Assembly (NCBI GenBank): GCA_022508685.1
Contig: JAFLUS010000137.1
Span: forward strand, 1-5,861
Source of the DNA: Prevotellaceae bacterium
GTDB lineage: Bacteria; Bacteroidota; Bacteroidia; Bacteroidales; Bacteroidaceae
Reading direction: 5' to 3'
Length of the DNA stretch: 5,861 nucleotides
Shown here: positions 1 to 5,861 of the stretch, piece by piece
Layout: every line of letters starts with the position of its first letter
How positions within the stretch are numbered: the stretch's first letter is position 1
The notes under the pieces: generated by a model
Database searches by the model: none
What the model was told of the DNA's origin: nothing
Seen by the model: only the letters and a program-made list of their open reading frames with translations
Position numbers and translations under genes: made by a program

Positions 1-2
1 AA

Positions 3-1049
3 CTATCCTCTCCGGCAGGCAATGACGTAGATGATGACGGGAGCACCGAGGAGGGGCGTGACGGCATTGAGGGGAATGACGCCGGCATCGGCGGGAAGGA
101 CGCAGAGGAGGTTGCAGAGGAGGGCGGCTGCCGAACCGGTGAGGAGGGTGAGCGGAAGCAGCGGTTTGTGGTTTTCGGTGCCGAGTGCAAGGCGGGCAAT
201 GTGGGGCGCACACAAGCCGATGAAGCCGACGGGACCGCAGAAGGCGGTGGCAATGGCTGTGAGAATGCCCGTAATGAAGAGCAGGGCGGTGCGCAGCCGA
301 CGGATGTTGAAGCCGAGGTTTTCGGCATATTCTTCGCCAAGCAGCAGGGCGTTGAGGGGTTTGATGAAGAGCATGCTGCCGCTCAGACCGAGCAGACTGA
401 CCATGGCGAAGCAGGGCATCTGCTCCGTACTGACGCCGCCGAAGTTGCCCATGCCCCACACGACATAGGACTGCACGCCTTCTTCCGTCGCGAAGAAATT
501 GAGGAGCGAAATGGCGCTCGATGCCAGATAGCCTATCATGATGCCGACGATGAGCAGCATGACGTTGTTGCGCACGACGGTGGCGGCACCGAGGATGAGC
601 AGCATGACGAGCATGGCGCCGAGGAAGGCTGCCACGAGAATGGCGATGAAGCCGGTGAGGTTGAAACTGCCTACGCCGACGCTGCCGCCTGCCAGCAGCA
701 TGACGAGGGCGACGCCGAGGCTGGCGCCGCTGTTGATGCCGAAGATGCTCGGGCCCGCCAGCGGGTTGCGGAACGCCGTCTGCAGCATGAGTCCGCTCAC
801 TGCCAACGATGCACCGCACAGCATGGCGGTGATGGCTTGCGGCAGGCGACTTTCGACGACGATGTAGCGCCACGAAGGCTTGCTGCCTTCGCCTCCGCAC
901 AGAATGTTCCACACGTCAGTCGCCGGAATGCGGACGGCACCGGCAAGAAGGTTGGCTACGAAGAGGGCAACGATGAGGCTGCCGAGCAGGAGAAAGCAGA
1001 CTTTCGCGCTGCGGTGGCGGGCGTCGGAGGGTGAGGTGTAGGGGGACAT
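3..1049 (-). CDS. btuC: Corrinoid ABC transporter permease, FecCD/BtuC family
   Basis: Inner-membrane permease that, as a dimer with an ATPase, moves corrinoid from the periplasmic binding protein into the cytoplasm. The 348-residue product is complete (ATG at 1049, TAG at 3-5) and of normal family length. It is strongly hydrophobic, with about ten membrane segments, the first near residues 17-37. FecCD landmarks are in order: SRLPQ at 67-71, where R68 aligns with E. coli BtuC R56 that contacts the binding protein; NPLAGPSIFGINSGASLG at 95-112; WGMGNFGG at 198-205; LGEEYAENLGF at 237-247, the cytoplasmic coupling region; GPVGFIGLCAPHIARL at 272-287; and TPLLGAPVIIYVI at 331-343. It starts 18 bases after the btuF stop, so it is surely cotranscribed. 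No Shine-Dalgarno sequence is visible, as is usual in Bacteroidota. The family also serves heme and siderophores; the cobalamin assignment rests on the riboswitch and the BtuG-type neighbour. Confidence 0.93.
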   Translation of the reverse strand: MSPYTSPSDARHRSAKVCFLLLGSLIVALFVANLLAGAVRIPATDVWNILCGGEGSKPSWRYIVVESRLPQAITAMLCGASLAVSGLMLQTAFRNPLAGPSIFGINSGASLGVALVMLLAGGSVGVGSFNLTGFIAILVAAFLGAMLVMLLILGAATVVRNNVMLLIVGIMIGYLASSAISLLNFFATEEGVQSYVVWGMGNFGGVSTEQMPCFAMVSLLGLSGSMLFIKPLNALLLGEEYAENLGFNIRRLRTALLFITGILTAIATAFCGPVGFIGLCAPHIARLALGTENHKPLLPLTLLTGSAAALLCNLLCVLPADAGVIPLNAVTPLLGAPVIIYVIACRRG

Positions 1050-1067
1050 GGTGGGTCGGTCGGTGTT

Positions 1068-2225
1068 TTATTCTATGCGGACGAAATAGTGCGGTGCACC
1101 CAGTTGGAGGTCGGGGTGCCCGATGGTGATGAAATCGCGCAGCAGGAGGTCGGGACGGAAGGGCGTGTCCTCGTGAAACGTGTTGCCGTAGGAGTTGCAA
1201 CCATAGACGTTGCCTTTCTGCCACACCGGCAGACGGCTGTAGCCCTGATGTTCGGACGCAAGGCTGCGGAGCGTGAGGGGTGAAGGTGCGTTGTAGCGGA
1301 GCAGCCAGAGGTCGGCATCGGCTGCCTGCTCGAACACGGATTCGAAGGCAAGTGCCAGACTGCCGCTGTGCGTGTCGGCTGCCCATGGGTAGCGCAGATT
1401 GGCATCGGCTATCAGGCGTCCGACGGTGCTGTGGCCTCCGGGCACGTACCACACGCTGCTCATCTGCTTGTCCATCAGTACGTTGGGACGATGTGCAGAA
1501 CGCAATGCCAGTTCCTTCAGTCGGCAGTATTCGGTTTCGACGGCTGCGAAAAGGCTGTCGGCCACGTGCTCTGCTCCGAACAGGATGCCGTAGTAGCGCA
1601 TCCACTCGGCTCTGCCCAACGGCGAGGTTTCCATGTAGTCAGCCGTTTCGATAATGGGGATGTCGAGTTTTTCCAGTCTGCCATACCCTCCGCTGTTCTG
1701 GAACGGCGAGAGGAAAATGGCGTCGGGCTGGAGGTCGAGCACCGTCTCGAGCGCAGGCGACATGCTGCTGCCGCAATCGGCGATGCGGCCTTCCCGACAG
1801 CGTTGCTGCACGGCGGGGAGGTGCATGTAGGGCAAGTCGCAGATGCCGGCGATGCACGTCAGCCGTCCGAAATCCTGCAGCAGACGGCAGTGTGCGCTCG
1901 TGGCGATGACGCTGTGCTGCAAGGGCGTCCGCACGACGGTGCCTTTCGGCAAGTCCGTCGGCAGAGGATTGTCGCTGCCGTCGGGCGCCGTGCGCGGCAC
2001 GAGCACGTAGGTGTGGAGCGTCTTGCCTTCGTTCCACGGGTCGGCAAGGTCGACGGTCGTGTAGCCGGCGTGGCGCACGATGGTCAGGTGCTGTGCATGG
2101 CGCAGTTGCAACGTGTCGCCGCCGGCGTGAGCCGACCTGCCGTTCTGCCCCTTGCACGAAAGCAAGGAGCAGACGGCGGCGAAGAGCAGGCTGCCGAGCA
2201 GTGCTGTGGTCGATGTGCGCGTCAT
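1068..2225 (-). CDS. btuF: Periplasmic corrinoid-binding lipoprotein, BtuF-like
   Basis: Substrate-binding protein of the ABC importer, expected to take corrinoid from the periplasm to BtuC. I start it at the ATG at 2225 (385 aa). An ATG 54 bases upstream (2279) would overlap btuG and add an 18-residue polar tail ahead of the signal peptide. From 2225 the N-terminus is a clean lipoprotein signal, MTRTSTTALLGSLLFAAVCS followed by LLSC, with lipidated Cys24. The sequence after it, CKGQNG, lacks the acidic run seen in BtuG, so a periplasm-facing location is expected. The body fits the Peripla_BP_2 two-lobe fold. SSMSPALETVLDLQPDAIFLS at about 153-173 matches the N-lobe 'lE.i..lkPDlv' motif, and FESVFEQAADADLWLL at 294-309 the C-lobe equivalent. 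E160 and E295 are likely the salt-bridge glutamates that dock on the permease. The gene begins 13 bases after btuG. Family assignment is firm; ligand identity comes from context. Confidence 0.9.
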   Translation of the reverse strand: MTRTSTTALLGSLLFAAVCSLLSCKGQNGRSAHAGGDTLQLRHAQHLTIVRHAGYTTVDLADPWNEGKTLHTYVLVPRTAPDGSDNPLPTDLPKGTVVRTPLQHSVIATSAHCRLLQDFGRLTCIAGICDLPYMHLPAVQQRCREGRIADCGSSMSPALETVLDLQPDAIFLSPFQNSGGYGRLEKLDIPIIETADYMETSPLGRAEWMRYYGILFGAEHVADSLFAAVETEYCRLKELALRSAHRPNVLMDKQMSSVWYVPGGHSTVGRLIADANLRYPWAADTHSGSLALAFESVFEQAADADLWLLRYNAPSPLTLRSLASEHQGYSRLPVWQKGNVYGCNSYGNTFHEDTPFRPDLLLRDFITIGHPDLQLGAPHYFVRIE

Positions 2226-2238
2226 GAGCGTGGTGCGA

Positions 2239-3375
2239 TTATTTTGCAGTGGTGAAGAAGATGACTTGCGGGTCGGCACCGCAGTCGAAGGTCGTGACGA
2301 ACGAGCCGTCGGCCTTGTAGTGGTTCACGTAGCCCGGAAGCGTGTAACTGGTGTAGCCGGTGTCGGGGTCTTGACGTGCAGAGGCTACGAAGATGTCGCC
2401 CGTGGCGGGGTCGGCACCGATGGCTTGCGGATAGTAGAGTTCTGCGCCTTCGAACGTGAGCGGCGTATCCGTGCCCGCCGTGATGTCGTAGCATGAATAG
2501 GTTTTTGCTGCACGTCCCCAAGGGGCATAGATGCAATAGATTTTGTTGCCCGACACACTCATGGCTGTGGCATCGGCAACGCGCGTCACGTTGTCGTTGG
2601 CATTGAGACGGCGCACGCCCGCATCGACTTGATTCCACGCAGCATCATACGTTCCGTAGTCGAGGAAGTAGACGTCGTCGCCCACTGCAACGACGTCGAC
2701 AGGGTTGTTGGTCGCGTCGTTCTGGATGAGGGATGAGGTGTTGGTCGTCAGATTGTATTTGGTGATGGAACCTCCGCCCATGCCGTAGTTGCTGTTCGCC
2801 ACATACACGCGGTCGCCCACCACGGCGATGCCTTCGGGATAGGAACCGACGTCGAAAGTGCGCACGAGTGCGAAGTCGACGGTGTCGATGACGGCAACGC
2901 TGCCTTTTCCGGTCGAACCCGACGTGCCGAAGAGCGTCACGTAGATGCAGCCGTCGGCAGCAGCAATCTCGCGAGGCGAAATGCCGCGTTGCGTGCCCAT
3001 GAGGGCGGGAAGGCTGATTTGCTTCACCGACTTCATGGTCGTCTTGTCAACCACTTCCACCGTGTTTTCGCCGTTGACCACGATGTAGAGTTTGTTGCCG
3101 TAAATCTTCGCCGTGTTGGGCGTCATGCCGAGGCTGCGGCCGTTGGCTGTGGTGAACATTTCCTGTGTAGCCACCTTTGTCAGCGCATTGTAGTAGGTGA
3201 GGTCGCCATACATGCTGTTGTTGAAACTGCCCGTGCAAAGGACGAGCACGCCGCTGCCTTCGCTGAGGGGAGGAGTCACGCCACCGCCTTTGCCGTTGTC
3301 ATCGTCGTCACTGCAGGCAGTGAACATCGTTGCGCCCAACATGAGGGCGGCAAGTGTCAGAATTTTCGTTTTCAT
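2239..3375 (-). CDS. btuG: Surface cobalamin-binding beta-propeller lipoprotein, BtuG-like (YncE-like / DUF5074)
   Basis: Probable BtuG: in gut Bacteroides this surface lipoprotein binds B12 with extremely high affinity, sits as a lid on BtuB and hands the vitamin to it. The 378-residue product has a lipoprotein signal peptide (MKTKILTLAALMLGATMFTA, then Cys21) followed directly by SDDDD, the Bacteroidota signal for export to the outer cell surface, and a glycine-rich linker. The rest reads as a propeller. Seven short hydrophobic strands of the 'hYhh' type lie near residues 43, 96, 144, 190, 235, 279 and 328, spaced about 44-53 residues, which fits seven blades. NGENTVEVVDKTTMK (101-115) and SYPEGIAVVGDRVYVANSNYG (178-198) are typical YVTN/YncE blade sequences. 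It lies between btuB and btuF, with a 243-base leader carrying an unusual repeat array. The leader just before the ATG is A-rich without a Shine-Dalgarno. Cobalamin binding is inferred from family and operon. Confidence 0.88.
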   Translation of the reverse strand: MKTKILTLAALMLGATMFTACSDDDDNGKGGGVTPPLSEGSGVLVLCTGSFNNSMYGDLTYYNALTKVATQEMFTTANGRSLGMTPNTAKIYGNKLYIVVNGENTVEVVDKTTMKSVKQISLPALMGTQRGISPREIAAADGCIYVTLFGTSGSTGKGSVAVIDTVDFALVRTFDVGSYPEGIAVVGDRVYVANSNYGMGGGSITKYNLTTNTSSLIQNDATNNPVDVVAVGDDVYFLDYGTYDAAWNQVDAGVRRLNANDNVTRVADATAMSVSGNKIYCIYAPWGRAAKTYSCYDITAGTDTPLTFEGAELYYPQAIGADPATGDIFVASARQDPDTGYTSYTLPGYVNHYKADGSFVTTFDCGADPQVIFFTTAK

Positions 3376-3418
3376 GTTGCTTTTTGTTTGTTTAGTGTGA
3401 ATGATTGTCAGATTGTAT

Positions 3419-3440
3419 ATTCATTCTGTGCACAATGAAT
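3419..3440. other. Inverted repeat in the btuG leader
   Basis: ATTCATT (3419-3425) and AATGAAT (3434-3440) can form a seven-base-pair stem around an eight-base loop. An alternative register, TCATTC (3421-3426) with GAATGA (3437-3442), is also possible, and the loop contains the perfect palindrome TGTGCACA (3427-3434). It lies about 45 bases upstream of the btuG start. It could be a small operator or a leader hairpin. There is no U-run after it on the transcribed strand, so it is not a standard terminator. The stem is AT-rich and may be chance. Confidence 0.35.
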
Positions 3441-3490
3441 GATTTCGAAGTCAGTATTTGAAAGTTGCTTGCGCAGTGCTGGAAAGTTTC

Positions 3491-3574
3491 GACCACAGTG
3501 TGGTCAATATCGACCGCAGTGTGGTTGATATTGTTCACAGTGTGGTTAACATTGTTCACACTGTGGTCGAAAGT
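3491..3574. repeat. Four-copy 21-bp tandem array of near-palindromes between btuB and btuG
   Basis: Four adjacent 21-bp units occupy 3491-3511, 3512-3532, 3533-3553 and 3554-3574. Each opens with a 15-base imperfect palindrome of the form RNYCRCA-S-TGTGGTY, followed by a six-base spacer, mostly AT-rich (for example AATATC, GATATT, AACATT). Unit 1 is symmetric about a single central base: GACCACA-G-TGTGGTC. The units differ by a few substitutions but keep exact spacing, equal to two turns of B-DNA. The outer arms, TTTCGACCACAGTGTG (3487-3502) and CACACTGTGGTCGAAA (3557-3572), are perfect 16-base inverted repeats, so the transcript could fold the whole array into one long imperfect hairpin. The sequence lies in the btuB-btuG gap about 45 bases after the btuB stop. 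Candidate roles are an operator array, an mRNA stability or attenuation hairpin, or a selfish or structural repeat; the sequence does not decide. Confidence 0.9.
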
Positions 3575-3618
3575 TTTGTTTGCGATGTTTTCATTTTTAT
3601 ATCGGGGATGTAGAAAGT

Positions 3619-5613
3619 TTAGAATGCGTACTTGAGCGAACATTGCCAACTGCGGCCGGGCATGGGATAGAGCCGCACGATTTCGTATTGGCTGTCGAAC
3701 AGGTTCTTCACGTCGAAACGGGCTTCGAGGCTGTGCTGCCTCCAACGGAACGTGCGGTAGGCAGTGACGCCCCAGTCCGTGTATCCATCGATGTCGGTGT
3801 CGGGCAGATGTTCCTTGTTGACGTAGCGACGACTGACGCCGGTGGCATGGAGGACGACGTTGAGGCAGGGATTTTCGTAACCGACGGCCATGCTGCCGGA
3901 GTGGAGCGGCACATAGGGCAACTGGTTGCGGTAGTAAGGCGACGACTTGCGCGTGCGGTTCTCTGCCTGCTGCAGGCTGTAGTTGGCTGCGAACGTGAGG
4001 GCGTGGCGTCGGGTGAAGTGGTGACGGGCGTTGAGCGTGGCGTCGATGCCGACCACCTGCACTTTGCCGAGATTGACGTTCGTCCATATAAACATGTTAT
4101 AAGGCACTGCCAAAATCTTGTCGGTGATGCGGTTGAGATAGCCGTCGGCCGTCATCTGCACCGACGATTGCCGCCCATAGGCATGCCGCCACGTCAGTCC
4201 GGCATTGTACTGATGCGTCAGTTCGGGACGCAGACTGGTGCTGCCGAAGTGGAAAAAGTAACTTTCGTTGAACGTGGGCGCACGGAATATACTTTTATAA
4301 GATGCGCGCACGTAGAGGTCGTGCGTCGACGACGGAAACAGGCGATAAGCCAACGACAGCGACGGCGAAAGGCGGTCGAAATCGCGTGCGCCGTTTCCCT
4401 CTGCCTCGTGGTTCTGATAGTCGGAATAGAGCAGCCGACCCATCATCGTGAGACGCGGACTGCTGAACTTGGCTGTGAGGGACTGCAGAATGGTCTGGCG
4501 GTCGGGGCGCGTGTCGGTCGGCAGGTCGCTGCGCAAGTCGTTGTAGACATAGTCGGCGGCATAACTCAACGCCCACCGCTCAGACGGGCGGTAGAGCACG
4601 ACAGCCGACGTATATGCCTCGTGCTGCGTGTAGTCGGCATCGTTGACGAGTCCGTAGACGGGGCCGTTCTTATATATGGACTCCGCCCGATTGTACTTCG
4701 CCATCCATTTGAGCGAAAAGACGGGCGAAAGGACGGCAGTGTAGTGGAGTTGCCCGAACGCGTTGCGGTCGTGCAGCCGTTCGTGGCTCACGTTGGTGTA
4801 GTAGCGCACCTGCCCGGGCAGTTGGCGGCTGTTGTCGTAGTAGTAGACTTTGGCACCGATGCGATGCTGCTGCGACGGCGTCCACAGCATGTTCACCTCG
4901 CCGTGCCCCGCACTCATGCGGCTGTTGGTGCGCCGTTCGCGCGTCACAAGATTGATGTTCGTCAGCGTAAACGGATAATCGTTCTCGGCATACGTATATT
5001 CGCCTACGGCAGACAGGGCAATGTGCGGCGTGATGCTCTGTTCGTAGCGCAAGAACGGACTGGCATAGCCGAACGAACCGACGCGCATCTGCGCCGTCAC
5101 GTGCGGACGGCAGTCGTCGGTCGGCAGTCCGACCGACTGGATGGAGAGCAGTGCCGGCGTCGTGGCATGGCGTGCGGGAATGAAAATGTCGTCGTTGTCG
5201 CCGACCGTGAGCGTCAGTCGTGCCACGTTCTCAAGCGAATAACGCGCCACGTCGATTTCGCCGCTCTGACACTCGCTCAGCAGCACCCCGTCGTAACTGA
5301 CGCCCGTGTGCTGTGCGCCGAGTCCGCGCACCGACACCGTCTTCATGCCGCCCATGCCGCCATAATCGCGCAGCGTGATGCCCGGCAGGCGGTGGAGCGC
5401 GTCGGCAAAATCGGTAACGCCCTGCGTCAGAAACTGCGCACGGCCCAGCACATGCGTAGGCGCAGTGGCGCTGACGCCGCGTCGAACCACGTCGGCATCT
5501 ACATCCACTTGCTGTAACTGGTGCGTCTTTCCCGAAATCGTATCGGAAGGACTTTGTGCACGGCTGCATACGACAACCATGCCGACGAGAGCGGCAAGAG
5601 TCAGCCTCTTCAT
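3619..5613 (-). CDS. btuB: TonB-dependent outer-membrane cobalamin receptor, BtuB-like
   Basis: Outer-membrane transporter that brings corrinoid into the periplasm using TonB energy. The 664-residue product is complete. MKRLTLAALVGMVVVCSRAQ is a signal peptide with probable cleavage after residue 20. LQQVDVDADV (33-42) sits where a TonB box is expected. The plug domain follows (about 45-165), with FADALHRLPGITLRDYGGMGGMKTVSVRGLG at 69-99 and VSYDGVLL at 105-112. The barrel has the usual landmarks: FRAPTFNESYF (443-453), LRPELTHQYNAGL (461-473), and a C-terminal FDVKNLFDSQYE (633-644) plus YPMPGRSWQCSLKYAF (649-664) ending in the assembly-signal phenylalanine. It lacks the long N-terminal carboxypeptidase-like domain of SusC proteins and is close to classical BtuB in size. 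It is first in the operon, directly behind a cobalamin riboswitch, which with btuG supports B12 rather than iron-chelate transport. The start codon has no Shine-Dalgarno; a three-codon frame overlaps it. Confidence 0.94.
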   Translation of the reverse strand: MKRLTLAALVGMVVVCSRAQSPSDTISGKTHQLQQVDVDADVVRRGVSATAPTHVLGRAQFLTQGVTDFADALHRLPGITLRDYGGMGGMKTVSVRGLGAQHTGVSYDGVLLSECQSGEIDVARYSLENVARLTLTVGDNDDIFIPARHATTPALLSIQSVGLPTDDCRPHVTAQMRVGSFGYASPFLRYEQSITPHIALSAVGEYTYAENDYPFTLTNINLVTRERRTNSRMSAGHGEVNMLWTPSQQHRIGAKVYYYDNSRQLPGQVRYYTNVSHERLHDRNAFGQLHYTAVLSPVFSLKWMAKYNRAESIYKNGPVYGLVNDADYTQHEAYTSAVVLYRPSERWALSYAADYVYNDLRSDLPTDTRPDRQTILQSLTAKFSSPRLTMMGRLLYSDYQNHEAEGNGARDFDRLSPSLSLAYRLFPSSTHDLYVRASYKSIFRAPTFNESYFFHFGSTSLRPELTHQYNAGLTWRHAYGRQSSVQMTADGYLNRITDKILAVPYNMFIWTNVNLGKVQVVGIDATLNARHHFTRRHALTFAANYSLQQAENRTRKSSPYYRNQLPYVPLHSGSMAVGYENPCLNVVLHATGVSRRYVNKEHLPDTDIDGYTDWGVTAYRTFRWRQHSLEARFDVKNLFDSQYEIVRLYPMPGRSWQCSLKYAF

Positions 5614-5633
5614 TCTATCATAGACTTTGTTCG

Positions 5634-5650
5634 TGTCTTTCCTCGAGACA
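5634..5650 (-). promoter_or_regulatory. Candidate expression-platform hairpin (L13-like) of the cobalamin riboswitch
   Basis: On the transcribed strand TGTCT (5650-5646) pairs with AGACA (5638-5634) around the loop CGAGGAA. The hairpin lies between the aptamer and btuB and ends about 20 bases before the start codon. In many cobalamin riboswitches a downstream hairpin loop kisses loop L5. Here the loop's CG-A-GGA can pair with UCCCG in the L5 region (within 5770-5795), leaving one bulged A. There is no U-run, so control would more likely act on translation than on termination. The stem is visible; its role is inferred. Confidence 0.4.
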
Positions 5651-5663
5651 ACGATTCAACAAT

Positions 5664-5845
5664 CAACGGACGGCAGGTTTTCTGACTTACTGTCGGTGCA
5701 AAGACCTTCCCGAAACTCCGCAGCGGAGATTTCAGTGGCGCGACTCAACATGTTTGCACCGTGAAAAAACAGTTTACAGCAGCGGGACTGTCCGGGATTT
5801 TCACTCGGTTCCCTTTTTCATCACACAGCGTGTGAACCGCCATTG
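5664..5845 (-). ncRNA. Cobalamin riboswitch (B12 aptamer) upstream of btuB
   Basis: Read on the minus strand, this leader has the conserved cobalamin-aptamer elements in order. AAAAAGGGAACCGAGTGAAA and ATCCCGGACAGTCCCGCTGC, then TGTAA (5818-5774), form the P3-P6 core. GCCACTG (5739-5733) follows, and the B12 box AAGTCAGAAAACCTGCC (5688-5672) comes at the 3' end. Supporting helices are visible. GGCGGTT (5841-5835) pairs with AACCTGCC (5679-5672), with one bulged U, as the closing stem P1. TCACAC/GTGTGA (5835-5821) makes a short hairpin after P1. GGTGCAAA (5760-5753) pairs with TTTGCACC (5702-5695). CTCCG/CGGAG (within 5733-5712) makes a peripheral hairpin. The element binds adenosylcobalamin or a related corrinoid and would turn down the btuBGFC operon when it is plentiful. 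Confidence 0.95.
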
Positions 5846-5850
5846 CGCTG

Positions 5851-5858
5851 CAAAGGTA
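5851..5858 (-). promoter_or_regulatory. Bacteroidota-type -7 promoter element for the btu operon
   Basis: The minus strand reads TACCTTTG, an exact match to the Bacteroidota sigma-ABfr -7 consensus TAnnTTTG. It lies just upstream of the riboswitch, placing the transcription start near 5844-5846, essentially at the first base of the aptamer. The matching -33 TTTG element would fall beyond the right edge, so it cannot be checked here. Confidence 0.75.
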
Positions 5859-5861
5859 CGA

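Noticed and set aside
168..1034. A 288-codon plus-strand open frame opposite btuC
   Set aside because: Antisense to a complete FecCD permease. The product is an unnatural run of Ala, Glu, Asp and His with no fold signature.
1368..2255. A 295-codon plus-strand open frame opposite btuF
   Set aside because: Antisense shadow of a well-supported lipoprotein gene; no signal peptide or domain, and composition follows from the opposite strand.
3376..3480. Internal promoter for btuG
   Set aside because: I looked for TAnnTTTG on the minus strand and found no match. The nearest candidates (such as TATACAAT) are poor, so a separate btuG promoter cannot be claimed.
3491..3574. CRISPR array
   Set aside because: The units are contiguous 21-mers with only six-base spacers that resemble each other. 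There are no unique spacers and no cas genes.
3556..3594. A 12-codon minus-strand frame (MKTSQTKLSTTV) ending inside the array
   Set aside because: Too short to distinguish from chance. It shows no run of regulatory codons of the kind seen in attenuator leader peptides.
3487..3600. Rho-independent terminator formed by the array
   Set aside because: The inverted repeat is large, but on the transcribed strand it is followed by a mixed sequence rather than a U-run. The T-rich stretch lies on the plus-strand side, where there is no gene to terminate.
3392..3618. Open minus-strand frame giving heptad-like text (NHTVNNI...) through the 21-bp array
   Set aside because: A 21-bp repeat keeps frame by arithmetic (seven codons per unit), so an open frame is expected. 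There is no start codon within the gap ahead of the repeat in that frame, and upstream it runs out of frame through btuB.
3580..5517. A 645-codon open frame on the plus strand across btuB
   Set aside because: It is antisense to a clear TonB-dependent receptor. Its translation is rich in Arg, His and Val with no recognisable domain, as expected from GC-biased third positions of btuB read backwards.

Overview
The window carries one minus-strand transcription unit for capture and uptake of cobalamin (vitamin B12) and other corrinoids by a Bacteroidota cell. It is probably from the Bacteroidales, and Prevotella-like is a fair guess; the sequence alone does not fix the genus. Evidence for this lineage: a TAnnTTTG-type -7 promoter element at the right edge, A-rich leaders without Shine-Dalgarno sequences, a lipoprotein with the Bacteroidota surface-export signal (Cys-Ser-Asp-Asp-Asp-Asp), and a BtuG-type surface beta-propeller next to a BtuB-type TonB-dependent receptor.

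Layout, in the direction of transcription (right to left): a -7 promoter element (5851-5858); a cobalamin riboswitch (about 5664-5845) with a possible expression-platform hairpin (5634-5650); btuB, the outer-membrane TonB-dependent receptor (5613-3619); a 243-base AT-rich gap (3618-3376) holding a four-copy, 21-bp palindromic tandem repeat; btuG, a surface lipoprotein predicted to be a seven-bladed propeller (3375-2239); btuF, a periplasmic substrate-binding lipoprotein (2225-1068); and btuC, a FecCD-type inner-membrane permease (1049-3). The ATPase btuD is not in the window. Only two bases remain after the btuC stop, so it may lie just beyond the left edge.

The genes form a relay. BtuG captures corrinoid on the cell surface and passes it to BtuB. 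BtuB imports it to the periplasm using TonB energy. BtuF binds it there and delivers it to BtuC(D) for passage across the inner membrane. The riboswitch closes the loop by lowering expression when cobalamin is plentiful.

The proteins and riboswitch are recognisable families. The part not explained by known parts is the btuB-btuG gap. Its 21-bp repeats are each a near-palindrome, and together they form a larger inverted repeat with perfect 16-bp arms. It could be an operator array spaced at two helical turns, or an RNA hairpin that sets the BtuB:BtuG ratio. I found no protein-coding gene on the plus strand; the long open frames there lie antisense to the real genes and look compositional.
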